Shown: positions 1 to 7,528 of the stretch, in pieces
Numbering within the stretch: the stretch's first letter is position 1
Layout: the number at the start of each line of letters is the position of its first letter
Source of the DNA: Streptacidiphilus melanogenes
GTDB taxonomy: Bacteria > Actinomycetota > Actinomycetes > Streptomycetales > Streptomycetaceae
NCBI RefSeq assembly: GCF_000787835.1
Contig: NZ_BBPP01000035.1
Coordinates: 21,327-85,326 of the forward strand
Length of the DNA stretch: 64,000 nt
Direction: 5' to 3'
Position numbers and translations under genes: made by a program
Notes under the pieces: model-generated
Seen by the model: the letters and a program-made list of their open reading frames with translations, nothing else
Told to the model about the DNA's origin: nothing
The model's database searches: none

Positions 1-37
1 AGCGCAGCCGGTGCGCCTTTCGGTGTCAGGCCCCGCG

Positions 38-1276
38 TCAGGCCTCCGCAGCGACGGAGGCGCTGGAGGCTCCGCGCAGGGCCGGGGTGGCGACGGCCAC
101 CGCGGCGACCGCGGCGACGCAGAGCAGGCCGCCGCTGACGAGGGAGAACGTCCCCGACGTCGCCTCGGCGAGCAGGCCACCGCGGAGGTTGCCCAGCTCC
201 GGACCGGCCTGACCGACCAACTGCTCGGCGGCCGAGACCCGCCCGAGCAGCCCGGGCGGCGTGTGCAGCTGGATGATCGTGCTGCGCGACACCACCGAGA
301 CGGTGTCCGCCGCTCCGGCCAGCACCAGGCAGCCGAGGCCCGCCCAGGCCCCGGGGACGGTGCCGAAGAGGATCAGCGCGCCGCCCCAGGCCGCCGAGCC
401 CGCCGGCATCACCACCCCGGGCCGCGGCAGGCGCGTGAACGTCCCGGAGAGCGCGGACGCGCCGACGCCGCCCACCGCGATCGCGGTCAGGAAGAGGCCG
501 AGGGTGCGCGGGGCGCCGCCGAACCGTTCGGCGTTCACCAGGGGGAACAGGCTGATCGGGAACGACAGCAGGGTCGCCGCCAGGTCCGTCAGCAGCGCGC
601 CGCGGACCACCGGCGTGCGGACCAGGAACGCCAGCCCGTCCGCCACGCCGCGCAGCCCAGGCCGCGCGGGCGTCTCGCCGGGCGGCAGCAGCGGCAGGCC
701 GAAGGCGCCGTAGAGGGAGGCCGCGAAGGTGAGCGCGTCGACGAGGTAGCAGGCGCCGACCCCGAAGCCGCCGACGACCAGGCCGCCGAGCGCCGGTCCC
801 AGCAGCATCGCGGCCTGCCCGGCGATCCGCTTCAGCGCCAGCCCGGCCGCGAGCTCCCCGGGCGGCAGCAGCACCGGCAGGAACGTCCGCGAGGCGGGAC
901 CGCTGCCGGCGCTGAAGCAGGACTGCACCGCGACCAACCCCAGCACGCCGGCTGTGGGGAAGGTGCCCAGCCCTCCCTGCGCCGCGAGCAGGAACGAGCA
1001 GACCGCCTGCGCGGCGGTGGTCAGCAGGTAGAAGCGGCGGCGCTCCACCCGATCGACGAGCGACCCCGTGAACATCCCGAGGGCGACCAGCGGCAGTGCC
1101 TGCGCCAGACCGACCGCACCGGTCCACGCCGTGCTGCCGGTCTGCTGCCATACCTGGGCCATCACGGCGATGAGCGTCATCTGCCCGCCCAGGGCGGAGA
1201 ACGCCTGTCCGAGCCAGAGCCGCCGGAACCGCGGCGAGGACCGTATCGGCCCGGTGTCCAGCAGCGCGAGGCTCAT
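38..1276 (-). CDS. MFS exporter (EntS/MFS_3-like)
   Basis: Major facilitator superfamily permease of about 412 residues, the usual size for a 12-helix carrier of the cytoplasmic membrane. The N-terminal stretch SSPRFRRLWLGQAFSALG and the basic loop DRVERRR after helix 2 resemble EntS-like drug or siderophore exporters. The chosen ATG overlaps the marR stop as ATGA; a second ATG lies two codons upstream inside marR. Co-transcription with marR suggests an efflux pump repressed by its own MarR protein, released by a toxic ligand. The substrate cannot be read from the sequence. The stop lies 38 bases from the window edge and the gene is complete. Confidence 0.85.
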   Translation of the reverse strand: MSLALLDTGPIRSSPRFRRLWLGQAFSALGGQMTLIAVMAQVWQQTGSTAWTGAVGLAQALPLVALGMFTGSLVDRVERRRFYLLTTAAQAVCSFLLAAQGGLGTFPTAGVLGLVAVQSCFSAGSGPASRTFLPVLLPPGELAAGLALKRIAGQAAMLLGPALGGLVVGGFGVGACYLVDALTFAASLYGAFGLPLLPPGETPARPGLRGVADGLAFLVRTPVVRGALLTDLAATLLSFPISLFPLVNAERFGGAPRTLGLFLTAIAVGGVGASALSGTFTRLPRPGVVMPAGSAAWGGALILFGTVPGAWAGLGCLVLAGAADTVSVVSRSTIIQLHTPPGLLGRVSAAEQLVGQAGPELGNLRGGLLAEATSGTFSLVSGGLLCVAAVAAVAVATPALRGASSASVAAEA

Positions 1277-1788
1277 CCCCATGCCGGGTCCTCGGCGAGC
1301 TTCGCCGCGATGCGGTCGTGGAAGCTGCGGCGCGCCAGCGCCTCCTGGAGATCCGCGACCACGCGGGAGAGCGGGTAGGGGATCTCCGCCTCCAGCTCCG
1401 CCAGGGCCGCCTCGGTGGCCCGCCACTCGGCGGCCAGCCGGCCGACGACGGCGCGGCCCTGCTCGGTCAGCGCGACCTTCTTGCTCCGTGCGTCGTCGCC
1501 GGGCACGGTCTCGACCCACCCGGCCGCGCGCATCGCGGCGACCTTCTGGCTGAGCGCGGAGTGGGTCCGCTGGACGGACTCCGCGAGCTCGGTGATGGTC
1601 ATCGGCCCGCGGGCGTGCAGGCGCAGCAGTTCCATGACGAAGCTGGGCTTGAGGCCCTCGATCCGGTGGTCCTCGTAGAGGCGGCCGATGTCGGCGTCCA
1701 TTTCGGCCTGGAGCAGTCGCAGGGGGCGCCACAGACTCTGCTCGCTCGGGTCGTCGGGGAGCGGTGAGGCGGGGTGGGGAGTCGTCAT
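1273..1788 (-). CDS. MarR-family regulator
   Basis: Winged-helix regulator of 171 residues. The DNA-binding core is visible from about residue 60 to 120: MTITELAESVQRTHSALSQK is the recognition helix region and DDARSKKVALTEQGRAVV the wing and following helix. It is the first gene of a two-gene operon with the MFS exporter (4-bp overlap), the standard layout for a self-regulated efflux pump. The ATG at 1788 has no Shine-Dalgarno sequence. A TACAAT hexamer ends six bases before it, so the mRNA is probably leaderless. A near-perfect palindrome covers the promoter spacer and is the likely autoregulatory site. Confidence 0.85.
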   Translation of the reverse strand: MTTPHPASPLPDDPSEQSLWRPLRLLQAEMDADIGRLYEDHRIEGLKPSFVMELLRLHARGPMTITELAESVQRTHSALSQKVAAMRAAGWVETVPGDDARSKKVALTEQGRAVVGRLAAEWRATEAALAELEAEIPYPLSRVVADLQEALARRSFHDRIAAKLAEDPAWG

Positions 1789-1794
1789 GCGGGG

Positions 1795-1824
1795 ATTGTA
1801 ACAGCGCTTATATAAGTGCTGTCA
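1795..1824 (-). promoter_or_regulatory. marR promoter with 22-bp palindromic operator
   Basis: On the minus strand a -35-like TGACAG (1824-1819) and a -10-like TACAAT (1800-1795) are separated by 18 bp and followed six bases later by the marR ATG. Bases 1801-1822 form a palindrome with one mismatched pair: arms ACAGC and GCTGT around the core CTTATATAAG. Size and position fit a MarR dimer blocking RNA polymerase. This is AT-rich compared with everything around it. Function is inferred. Confidence 0.6.
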
Positions 1825-1941
1825 TGTTTTCCCTGGCATGTTTCTCGTCGTCATGTTCGTCCGCGGGGTTCGGGGAGAATGGGCGGCGGTCGGACCGGGG
1901 TGGCGGTTCAGGTCGGCGACGGCGAGGGGACGGCGGCAGGC

Positions 1942-3021
1942 ATGGCGGACGAACGCGGTGACACCGGTGGCACGGGTCCGGTGACGCTCCAGGACCTCGC
2001 CCGGGAGCTCGGCCTGCACGTCTCGACCGTCTCCCGCGTGCTGAACGGCTCCACCGGGGCGGGCGCCCGGGCCGCGGCCCCGCAGACGGCGCAGCGCATC
2101 CGCGAGTTGGCCGACCGGCTCGGCTACCGTCCCGACCCTTACGCCGCCAGTCTGCGGACCCGCCGCAGCAACCTCCTCGGGGTGCTCTTCCCGCGCCTGT
2201 CCGAGATCGTGGTGGCCACCATCTACGAGGGCATCGAGGAGGAGGCCGCGGAGCACGGCCTGTCCGTCTTCGTCACCAACACCCGCGACGACCCGGACAC
2301 CCAGCGGCAGCGCATCGCGATGGTGCTCGGACGCCGGGTCGACGGCGTGGTCATCGGCGACGCGCATCTCGACGGCGCCGCGCTGGACCACCCGATGCTG
2401 CGCGGCACCCCGTACGTCCTGGTCAACCGCCACGCCGGCGCCGAGCACCCGGCCGTCACCTGCGACGACCTGCTCGGCGGCCGGCTCGCCGCCGAGCGGC
2501 TGCTCGCGCTCGGCCACCGCGACGTGGCCGTCGTGGCCGGCGAGTCCTTCGCCAGCACCGGCGCGGACCGGGCACGCGGCTTCGCGGACCGCTACCGCGA
2601 GGCCGGTCTGCCCCTGCCCGCCCACCGCGTCCGCCCCTGCCGGTTCGACACCGCGGGCGGCCGCGAGGCCGCGACCGCCCTGCTCGGCGGGCCCGGCCCG
2701 CGGCCCACCGCTCTCTTCGCCGTCAACGACCTCGCCGCCATCGGCGCGATGGGCGCGGCCCGCGACCTCGGCCTGCGTCTGGGCGAGGACCTGGCCCTGG
2801 TCGGCTACAACGACACCCCGGTCGCCGCGGAGCTGCCGGTCGCCCTGACCACGGTCCGCTCGCCGATGGCGGAGCAGGGCCGCGTCGCCGTCCGCGAGCT
2901 GCTGCGCACCATCTCCGGCGGTAGGGCCGAGTCCCGGCTGCTCCGCCCGGAGCTCGTCGTCCGCGCCTCCTGCGGCGGACCCGTCGGGCCCTCACTCGCG
3001 TCCGCCCCCGCCCGTTCCTGA
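1942..3021 (+). CDS. LacI-family regulator
   Basis: LacI/GalR-type repressor of about 359 residues. The N-terminal helix-turn-helix and hinge are clear in TLQDLARELGLHVSTVSRVL, followed by a periplasmic-binding-protein-like sensor domain with the usual GVLFPRLSE and VVIGDAHLDG strands and the C-terminal TTVRSPMAEQGRVAVRELL segment. The ATG at 1942 is chosen because the next upstream ATG (1879) has its GGGGAG only one base away. An N-terminal extension of about a dozen residues precedes the HTH. No sugar gene lies beside it, so the target operon is unknown; it is probably transcribed alone. Confidence 0.85.
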   Translation: MADERGDTGGTGPVTLQDLARELGLHVSTVSRVLNGSTGAGARAAAPQTAQRIRELADRLGYRPDPYAASLRTRRSNLLGVLFPRLSEIVVATIYEGIEEEAAEHGLSVFVTNTRDDPDTQRQRIAMVLGRRVDGVVIGDAHLDGAALDHPMLRGTPYVLVNRHAGAEHPAVTCDDLLGGRLAAERLLALGHRDVAVVAGESFASTGADRARGFADRYREAGLPLPAHRVRPCRFDTAGGREAATALLGGPGPRPTALFAVNDLAAIGAMGAARDLGLRLGEDLALVGYNDTPVAAELPVALTTVRSPMAEQGRVAVRELLRTISGGRAESRLLRPELVVRASCGGPVGPSLASAPARS

Positions 3022-3033
3022 CGACTCGTCCAG

Positions 3034-3057
3034 GCCCCGCCCACGCCACGGCGGGGC
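3034..3057. terminator. Hairpin between convergent genes
   Basis: GCCCCGCC (3034-3041) pairs with GGCGGGGC (3050-3057) across an 8-base loop. It lies between the stop of the LacI gene and the stop of the convergent lipoprotein gene, so it can serve both. No U-tract, as is common in streptomycetes. Confidence 0.5.
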
Positions 3058-3073
3058 GCGGAGCTGACCGTCG

Positions 3074-3754
3074 TCAGTGCGCGGAGGGGAGGCTGCCGAA
3101 GTCGCCGGAGGTCACCGGGTTGATCTCGAGGCTTGAGCAGATGCCCTGGCGGCCCATCCGGGGCCGGCTCAGGAGGACCGTGTTCGTGGTGCCCGGCGCG
3201 GTGACCTCGAAGACCCCGGTGCCCGCCGGGTAGCAGCCGTGGCCCTCGTTCAGGCGCCACTCGACCACGGCGTAGGCGGTCCCACCGGGGTGCAGGGTGA
3301 CCAGCGGCGGGCTGCTCAGCGGCGGCTGGTCACCTCTGAAGCCGTTCAGCACACGGGTCGCGTCGATCACCGTCCCGCTGTCCGCGATCGCCACGCCCGG
3401 ATAGCCCCGCAGGGTGCACGCGTGCCCGCCGACGTCCTTGAAGACCACCGCTGACGCCTGGAGCGGCTGGCCCATACCTCCGTATCCCCAGCTGGTCAGC
3501 AGATCGCCGTTCCCGCAGGGCGCAGGACCTTTGGCGACCGCAGGCGCGGCGACGCTCGGCCTGCCGGGCGACGGCGATGCCATGGTCACGGTCGGTGACG
3601 CGGTGGGTGCGGCGGCAGGGCTGTGCGTCGCCTGCCCTGCCGGTCCGGTGGCCGCGTCGGCGGAGCTGTGGGCGCCGCCGGTGCAGCCGGCCAGTGCCGT
3701 GCAGGTGACGGCCAGCAGAGCCGCGCCGGAGACGAACGTACGGGTGACAGCCAC
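3074..3754 (-). CDS. DUF4232 lipoprotein
   Basis: Secreted lipoprotein of about 226 residues. The GTG at 3754 is preferred: it follows an AAAGG and gives a proper signal peptide, VTRTFVSGAALLAVTCTALAGC [lipobox LAGC], without the long basic leader of an upstream ATG at 3886. After the lipid-modified Cys comes a Ser/Thr/Pro/Ala-rich linker and then a DUF4232-like domain beginning at CGNGDL, with LQASAVVFKDVGGHACTLRG and a late Cys pair. Lgt for lipid attachment is encoded at 19.4 kb. DUF4232 proteins are common in actinobacteria and have no established role. Confidence 0.75.
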   Translation of the reverse strand: MAVTRTFVSGAALLAVTCTALAGCTGGAHSSADAATGPAGQATHSPAAAPTASPTVTMASPSPGRPSVAAPAVAKGPAPCGNGDLLTSWGYGGMGQPLQASAVVFKDVGGHACTLRGYPGVAIADSGTVIDATRVLNGFRGDQPPLSSPPLVTLHPGGTAYAVVEWRLNEGHGCYPAGTGVFEVTAPGTTNTVLLSRPRMGRQGICSSLEINPVTSGDFGSLPSAH

Positions 3755-3923
3755 GGCGGTGCCTTTCGCGCGGAACGGAGCGGACACCGGTGCGCTGCCC
3801 GCACAGGCAAGCACGCGGCGCCGGGGGCTGTCGGTTGCCGAGCGCGTGTAACAGGTGGCGCTACGTGATGGTCGAGGGAATGCCATGTTCCGTTGCCGAA
3901 CGGTCTTGCTCGACGACAGTTAC

Positions 3924-3943
3924 CGATATATCGTTGATGCATC
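3924..3943. promoter_or_regulatory. Two short palindromes upstream of padR
   Basis: CGATATATCG (3924-3933) and GATGCATC (3936-3943) are both perfect palindromes, two bases apart, in an AT-rich island some 65 bp before the padR start. PadR proteins usually repress their own promoters at such sites, so this is a plausible PadR operator. Inference from position and symmetry only. Confidence 0.45.
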
Positions 3944-4005
3944 GAGATAGTCGCAAGACTGTCGGCGATGTACGTTTCATCCATGTCTCACGAAGGAGTT
4001 CGATC

Positions 4006-4668
4006 ATGCGAACCCGACACCACTTCGATCCGAGGAACAACAACGGAAGGACCCCTGGTCGGCCCGCGTTCGGCGAGTTCGGCCCGCCCGGGTTCGGGGG
4101 GCCGGGAGGACCGGGGCCGTTCGGGCCCGGGTTCGGGCCCTGGGGGCACAAGGGCCGCGGCGGCCGCGGGCGAGGCCCCGGTGGCCGGGCGCGGCGCGGG
4201 GATGTTCGCGCGTCGCTGCTCGCGCTGCTCAAGGAGCGCCCGATGCACGGCTACGAGATGATCCGCGAGATCGCGGAGCGCTCCGGCGGCAGCTGGCGGC
4301 CGAGCCCCGGTTCGGTCTACCCCACGCTGCAGATGCTCGACGAGGAGGGCCTGATCACCAGTGAGGAGAGCGGCGGCAAGAAGCTGTTCTCGCTCACCGA
4401 GGCCGGCCGCGCCGAGGCCGAGCAGGGGCCGGAGGCTCCCTGGGAGGAGGCCGGACAGGGCGAACACTGGGAGACCATCCGGGAGTTCGGCCGGGCCGGC
4501 GGCGCGGTCAAGGACGCCCTGCGCCAGGTCGTGATGACCGGCACGCCCGAGCAGCGGGCCAAGGCGCTGGCCGTCCTCGCGGACACGCGCAAGCGGCTCT
4601 ACCTCATCCTGGCCGACGCGGACTCGGAGCCGACTCCGACGGACGCGGCCCCGGAGGACCGGAGCTGA
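4006..4668 (+). CDS. PadR-family regulator with Gly/Pro-rich N-terminus
   Basis: PadR-like regulator of 220 residues. Residues 15-65 are very rich in Gly, Pro, Phe and Arg and probably disordered. The winged helix follows: RASLLALLKERPMHGYEMIR, then GSVYPTLQMLDEEGLI and the wing SGGKKLFSLTEAGR. A C-terminal helical part (about residues 150-205) should mediate dimerisation. AAGGAG seven bases before the ATG fixes the start. The 3' end runs 65 bp into the convergent HAD-like gene. This subfamily is widespread in actinobacteria and is usually autoregulated; the target gene is not evident here. Confidence 0.85.
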   Translation: MRTRHHFDPRNNNGRTPGRPAFGEFGPPGFGGPGGPGPFGPGFGPWGHKGRGGRGRGPGGRARRGDVRASLLALLKERPMHGYEMIREIAERSGGSWRPSPGSVYPTLQMLDEEGLITSEESGGKKLFSLTEAGRAEAEQGPEAPWEEAGQGEHWETIREFGRAGGAVKDALRQVVMTGTPEQRAKALAVLADTRKRLYLILADADSEPTPTDAAPEDRS

Positions 4669-5338
4669 CGCGCGCGGCCCGCGGTGGCCGTGACAGCAGC
4701 CGGTCCACGTGGCGACGGCGCAGGCCCTGCCCCGGCTCGACCGGCAACAACAGCACATCGCTGCGGTCCGCGTAGCGGCGCAGCAGGCGCGGCGGGATCA
4801 GGTCGTCCACCCAGGCGAACGGCCGTCCCGCCGCGTGCCGCATGATCGGCGCGAAATCCCCTTCCGGTGCACCGGAGTTGACGCCCCCGCAGGCGACCCA
4901 CGGCAGGTCGGGGAGCCCGAGCAGCGGCGCGATGCACCGGTTGGCCCACGCCTCCCAGGTGCTCGCCCACGCCAGTTCGTAGACCTCGGACAGCTCCCGC
5001 AGCCATCCGCCGTGCGCCGAACTCAGCAGCACCTCGCTGCGCAGCAGCCGATGCCGCGTGTAACCGCTGCCCGGCCGTGGACAGACGGGGTTCAGCACGC
5101 CGTCCACGTCGAGGTAGAGCAGCGGCTTGGCAGGCGGGGGTGCGGAGGTCAGCTGACGGCTCCTGGGTCGCTTCGGAGTGCTGGGATCGGTGGCTCGTCC
5201 GTGGTGCGCGGAACGGGTGATGACTCCGTGACATGTTCGACGGCCCGGAGGCCGAGGAGGTTGCAGCCGGACGGGATTGCCGACGGGGAGCGCACGCCTG
5301 CGGACACTCCTGCGCGCCCCGTGGCACGCGCCCCACAC
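4604..5338 (-). CDS. HAD-like hydrolase domain protein
   Basis: Small HAD-like protein. LLYLDVDGVLNP carries the DxDGVL nucleophile motif and FAWVDDLIPP resembles the acidic motif IV; a WASTWEAWANRCIAPLLGLP segment lies between. The core domain is about 160 residues. The start is uncertain: the only in-frame ATG (5338) adds about 75 residues of basic, low-complexity leader, and a CTG at 5152 just before the domain is possible. The C-terminus overlaps the convergent padR gene by 65 bp. Substrate unknown; similar short proteins in actinobacteria are annotated only as hypothetical or HAD-domain. Confidence 0.6.
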   Translation of the reverse strand: MWGACHGARRSVRRRALPVGNPVRLQPPRPPGRRTCHGVITRSAHHGRATDPSTPKRPRSRQLTSAPPPAKPLLYLDVDGVLNPVCPRPGSGYTRHRLLRSEVLLSSAHGGWLRELSEVYELAWASTWEAWANRCIAPLLGLPDLPWVACGGVNSGAPEGDFAPIMRHAAGRPFAWVDDLIPPRLLRRYADRSDVLLLPVEPGQGLRRRHVDRLLSRPPRAARVSSGPPGPRPSESAPSPRRPG

Positions 5339-5369
5339 GCCCCGAGCGTCGACCCTGGTCAGCCGTCCG

Positions 5370-5400
5370 GGGTGGCGCGGGGTGGCGCGCGGGTGGCGCG
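5370..5400. repeat. Triple GGGTGGCGCG tandem repeat
   Basis: GGGTGGCGCG occurs at 5370-5379, 5380-5389 and 5391-5400. It lies in the gap upstream of the HAD-like gene and the Clp-N gene (or in the 5' leader of the former if the distal start is used). No function can be assigned. Confidence 0.6.
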
Positions 5401-5625
5401 TCCGCCTGGCCTGGCGATGGGAAGATCGTATCTGTGGGTTGACGAATGGTCACCCTGCGCAGCAGACTTCCCGGGCGGCCCCTCATCGGACCACGCCCCG
5501 GATCCCGCCCGATCGCTGGATCCGACCTGAGCTGCGCACCAACTGCTGCAACGGCCCGTTCCGGCCGTTCGAGGCCCCTCGCCGGGCCGTGTCGTCCTTC
5601 CGCTCGACCTCGTGGTGGAGACCTG

Positions 5626-6144
5626 TTGCGTCCAGAACCCCTCCGCGCCGCCGTGACCTCGGCGTTCGCGCACCGGGAGGAACCCGCCCTCGTCGGCACG
5701 CTCGCCGTGGTGGCGGCGCGCGCCCGACGGCGAGCGCTGCGCGCGGGGGACCCGGAGGTCGACACCGGCCACCTGCTGCACGCGCTGCTGGAGACCGACG
5801 ACTCCACGCTGGGCGTTGCGGCGCCGCTGCCGATGCAGGCGACGCGGCTCATGGGATATCTGGTCCAGCGCAGCATCGGCTTCGGGCGGCTGTGGCGCGT
5901 CGGCGAGGGGGTCGCCGACCGCGAGCGCGAGCGTTCGGCGGGGCTGGCCTGGAGCGCGACCGCCGCGGGCGCGCTCGGGCGCGCGGCGCGAGGCACCGGC
6001 GGGTCGGTGCTCGATCTGCTGCGCGAGCTGGCCACGGTCGCGGACTCCCGGGCGGCGGAGATCCTGCGGGGTGCGGGGATCGACCCCTCGGCGGTGGTCC
6101 AGCGCTGCTCCACGCAGGGCGCGGAACGCGCGGGCAACTGGTAG
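5626..6144 (+). CDS. Stand-alone Clp N-terminal domain protein
   Basis: Protein of about 172 residues that resembles the double Clp_N repeat of ClpA/ClpC ATPases but has no AAA+ module. RARRRALRAGDPEVDTGHLL and then HALLETDDSTLG form the first repeat; a second, weaker one runs to ILRGAGIDPSAVVQ. The TTG at 5626 is chosen because GGTGGAG lies five to six bases before it and coding character starts there; a GTG at 5653 is the alternative. Such short Clp_N proteins could present or occupy the substrate-adaptor site of ClpC. That role is inferred from the domain alone. Confidence 0.65.
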   Translation: MRPEPLRAAVTSAFAHREEPALVGTLAVVAARARRRALRAGDPEVDTGHLLHALLETDDSTLGVAAPLPMQATRLMGYLVQRSIGFGRLWRVGEGVADRERERSAGLAWSATAAGALGRAARGTGGSVLDLLRELATVADSRAAEILRGAGIDPSAVVQRCSTQGAERAGNW

Positions 6145-6220
6145 GGCAGCTGGTGACGGGTCACTCGTAGGCGAGCAACAGCCGCGGGCCGGCGCCGTCG
6201 GAAGGCCGGCCGGGGAACGA

Positions 6221-6269
6221 CGGAGCCCCGCCGCCTCGGGTCGTAGGACCGCGAGGCGGCGGGGCTCCG
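6221..6269. terminator. Strong bidirectional terminator hairpin
   Basis: An 18-bp perfect stem: bases 6221-6238, beginning CGGAGCCCC, pair with 6252-6269, ending GGGGCTCCG, with a 13-base loop. It sits between the convergent Clp-N and antitoxin-like genes and should stop transcription from both sides. Confidence 0.75.
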
Positions 6270-6278
6270 CCGTGGCCG

Positions 6279-6482
6279 TCAGGTTGGCTGGCCGCCGTCC
6301 GCCGGGGGCGTCTGGTCGTCGACGCCGAGTTGCTCCTTGGCCTGGTCCTGGGCCTTGTCGACCTGGCTGGCGTACTTGCCGCCGGTCTTGTCGTCGATCA
6401 GGTCGCCGGCTTTGTCCACGCCCTTCGAGGCCTGGCTCTCGTGGCCCTTGAGCATGCCTTTGACCTTGTCGAGAACGCTCAT
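6279..6482 (-). CDS. MT0933-type antitoxin-like protein
   Basis: A 67-residue, highly charged helical protein: MSVLDKVKGMLKGHESQASK, then VDKAGDLIDDKTGGKYASQV. The DKTGGKY core is the hallmark of the family named after M. tuberculosis MT0933 (Rv0909), where it is paired with an SRPBCC-type toxin. GGAGGAG lies just upstream of the ATG. No adjacent toxin is seen: the nearest gene is a divergent 68-residue acidic protein. In streptomycetes these proteins are numerous and may be general stress proteins rather than antitoxins. Confidence 0.8.
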   Translation of the reverse strand: MSVLDKVKGMLKGHESQASKGVDKAGDLIDDKTGGKYASQVDKAQDQAKEQLGVDDQTPPADGGQPT

Positions 6483-6556
6483 GGTGGAAACACTCCTCCC
6501 GGATGTGCGGTCCTCCCACCTTGCGACGGGCGGGAGGCCCCCGCCACTCGGGTGGC

Positions 6557-6579
6557 GGTGCGACCAGGTGCGACGCACC
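6557..6579. promoter_or_regulatory. Direct repeat and palindrome in divergent spacer
   Basis: GGTGCGAC is repeated at 6557 and 6567 (10 bp apart), and the second copy forms the perfect palindrome GGTGCGACGCACC (6567-6579). It lies between the divergent antitoxin-like gene and the small acidic gene, nine bases before the latter's ATG, and could bind a regulator of both. Confidence 0.4.
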
Positions 6580-6587
6580 CTGTGCTC

Positions 6588-6794
6588 ATGAGCGAAACAG
6601 AGCCTCCGGTGCAGGTCGGACCGTATGCGGACGACCACCAGTACCGGCTGATCTCCTTCTACGGAGCGCATCACGTCCCGATGTCGCGGCGTGAGTTCGA
6701 GGAACGGATGGAGGAGGACTATCCGGGCGAGGATCCGTACGACAGCGAGCTGGTCTCCTGGTTCGATCATCCCGGGCAGTGGCCGGGGGAGTGA
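6588..6794 (+). CDS. Small acidic protein, unknown function
   Basis: A 68-residue protein with no recognised domain. It is acidic and rich in Tyr and aromatic residues: HQYRLISFYGAHHVPMSRRE, then a DYPGEDPYDSELVSWFDHPG tail. Coding is supported by strong third-position GC and a compact fit between its neighbours. The ATG has no clear ribosome binding site; a CACCCT ends six bases upstream. It is divergent from the MT0933-like gene and could be a partner, but nothing in its sequence looks like a known toxin. Confidence 0.6.
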   Translation: MSETEPPVQVGPYADDHQYRLISFYGAHHVPMSRREFEERMEEDYPGEDPYDSELVSWFDHPGQWPGE

Positions 6795-6928
6795 CGCGGT
6801 TCGCCTGACCCGATCCGTCTGAAATCCGGGTGGCGGCCGACGCGCGTCCGCTACCCTGTCCGTGTTCAGACAAAGCCTCACCGTCTTCAGGCAAAGGCAG
6901 CTGACGGACCGACAGCGAAGGACGCAGC

Positions 6929-7486
6929 GTGAGCCAGGACTTCCTCGACGCCAAGATCGGCTGGGGCTTCGACCACCTCGACGCCGACGGGGACGGGTGT
7001 CTCACCGAGGCGGACCACCGGATCATGGGCCGCTCCGTGGCGGCCTCCCTCGGGCATCCGGCCGGTGGGGCGGAGGAGGCCCGGATCGTCGACGCCTACC
7101 TCGCGATCTGGCGCGACCTCCACGCGCCGCACCTGCCCGACGGCGTGGACGCCATCACACGCGCGCAGTTCGTCGGCTCGACCGGAATGCTGGCCGACCA
7201 GCCGGACGCCGCGCGGGTGCTGCTCGGCGGGCTTGCCTTCGCCTTCCTGGCCATCGCCGACGAGAACGGCGACGGCCGGGTCGACCCCGAGGAGTACTTC
7301 CTCTTCCAGCGCGGCCACTTCGCCGGCTTCACCCGCGAGCAGGCGGGCGAGGCCTTCGCGAAGCTGGACCGCGACGGCGACGGAAGCCTGGACACCGACG
7401 AGTTCGTCGCCGCCATCGTGGAGTTCTGGACCAGCACCGACCCGGCCGCGCCGGGCAACTGGTGGGCGGGCGAGCCCCGCTTCTGA
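6929..7486 (+). CDS. EF-hand calcium-binding protein (calerythrin-like)
   Basis: Cytosolic EF-hand protein of 185 residues, the length of calerythrin-type actinobacterial calcium sensors. Three canonical loops are visible: DADGDGCLTEAD near residue 18, DENGDGRVDPEE near 111 and DRDGDGSLDTDE near 149, each with acidic residues at positions 1, 3, 5 and 12. The second of the four expected hands is degenerate. The start is a GTG at 6929. It likely buffers or senses Ca2+; no partner gene is adjacent. The gene stands alone, with the saccharopine dehydrogenase gene convergent on its right. Confidence 0.85.
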   Translation: MSQDFLDAKIGWGFDHLDADGDGCLTEADHRIMGRSVAASLGHPAGGAEEARIVDAYLAIWRDLHAPHLPDGVDAITRAQFVGSTGMLADQPDAARVLLGGLAFAFLAIADENGDGRVDPEEYFLFQRGHFAGFTREQAGEAFAKLDRDGDGSLDTDEFVAAIVEFWTSTDPAAPGNWWAGEPRF

Positions 7487-7528
7487 GGGCCCGCCCGAAC
7501 CGTTCGCGGCGACCGCCGCGTCAGTGGC

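Noticed and set aside
6279..6482. Toxin-antitoxin call for the MT0933-like gene
   Set aside because: No toxin gene is adjacent, so only the family resemblance is reported.
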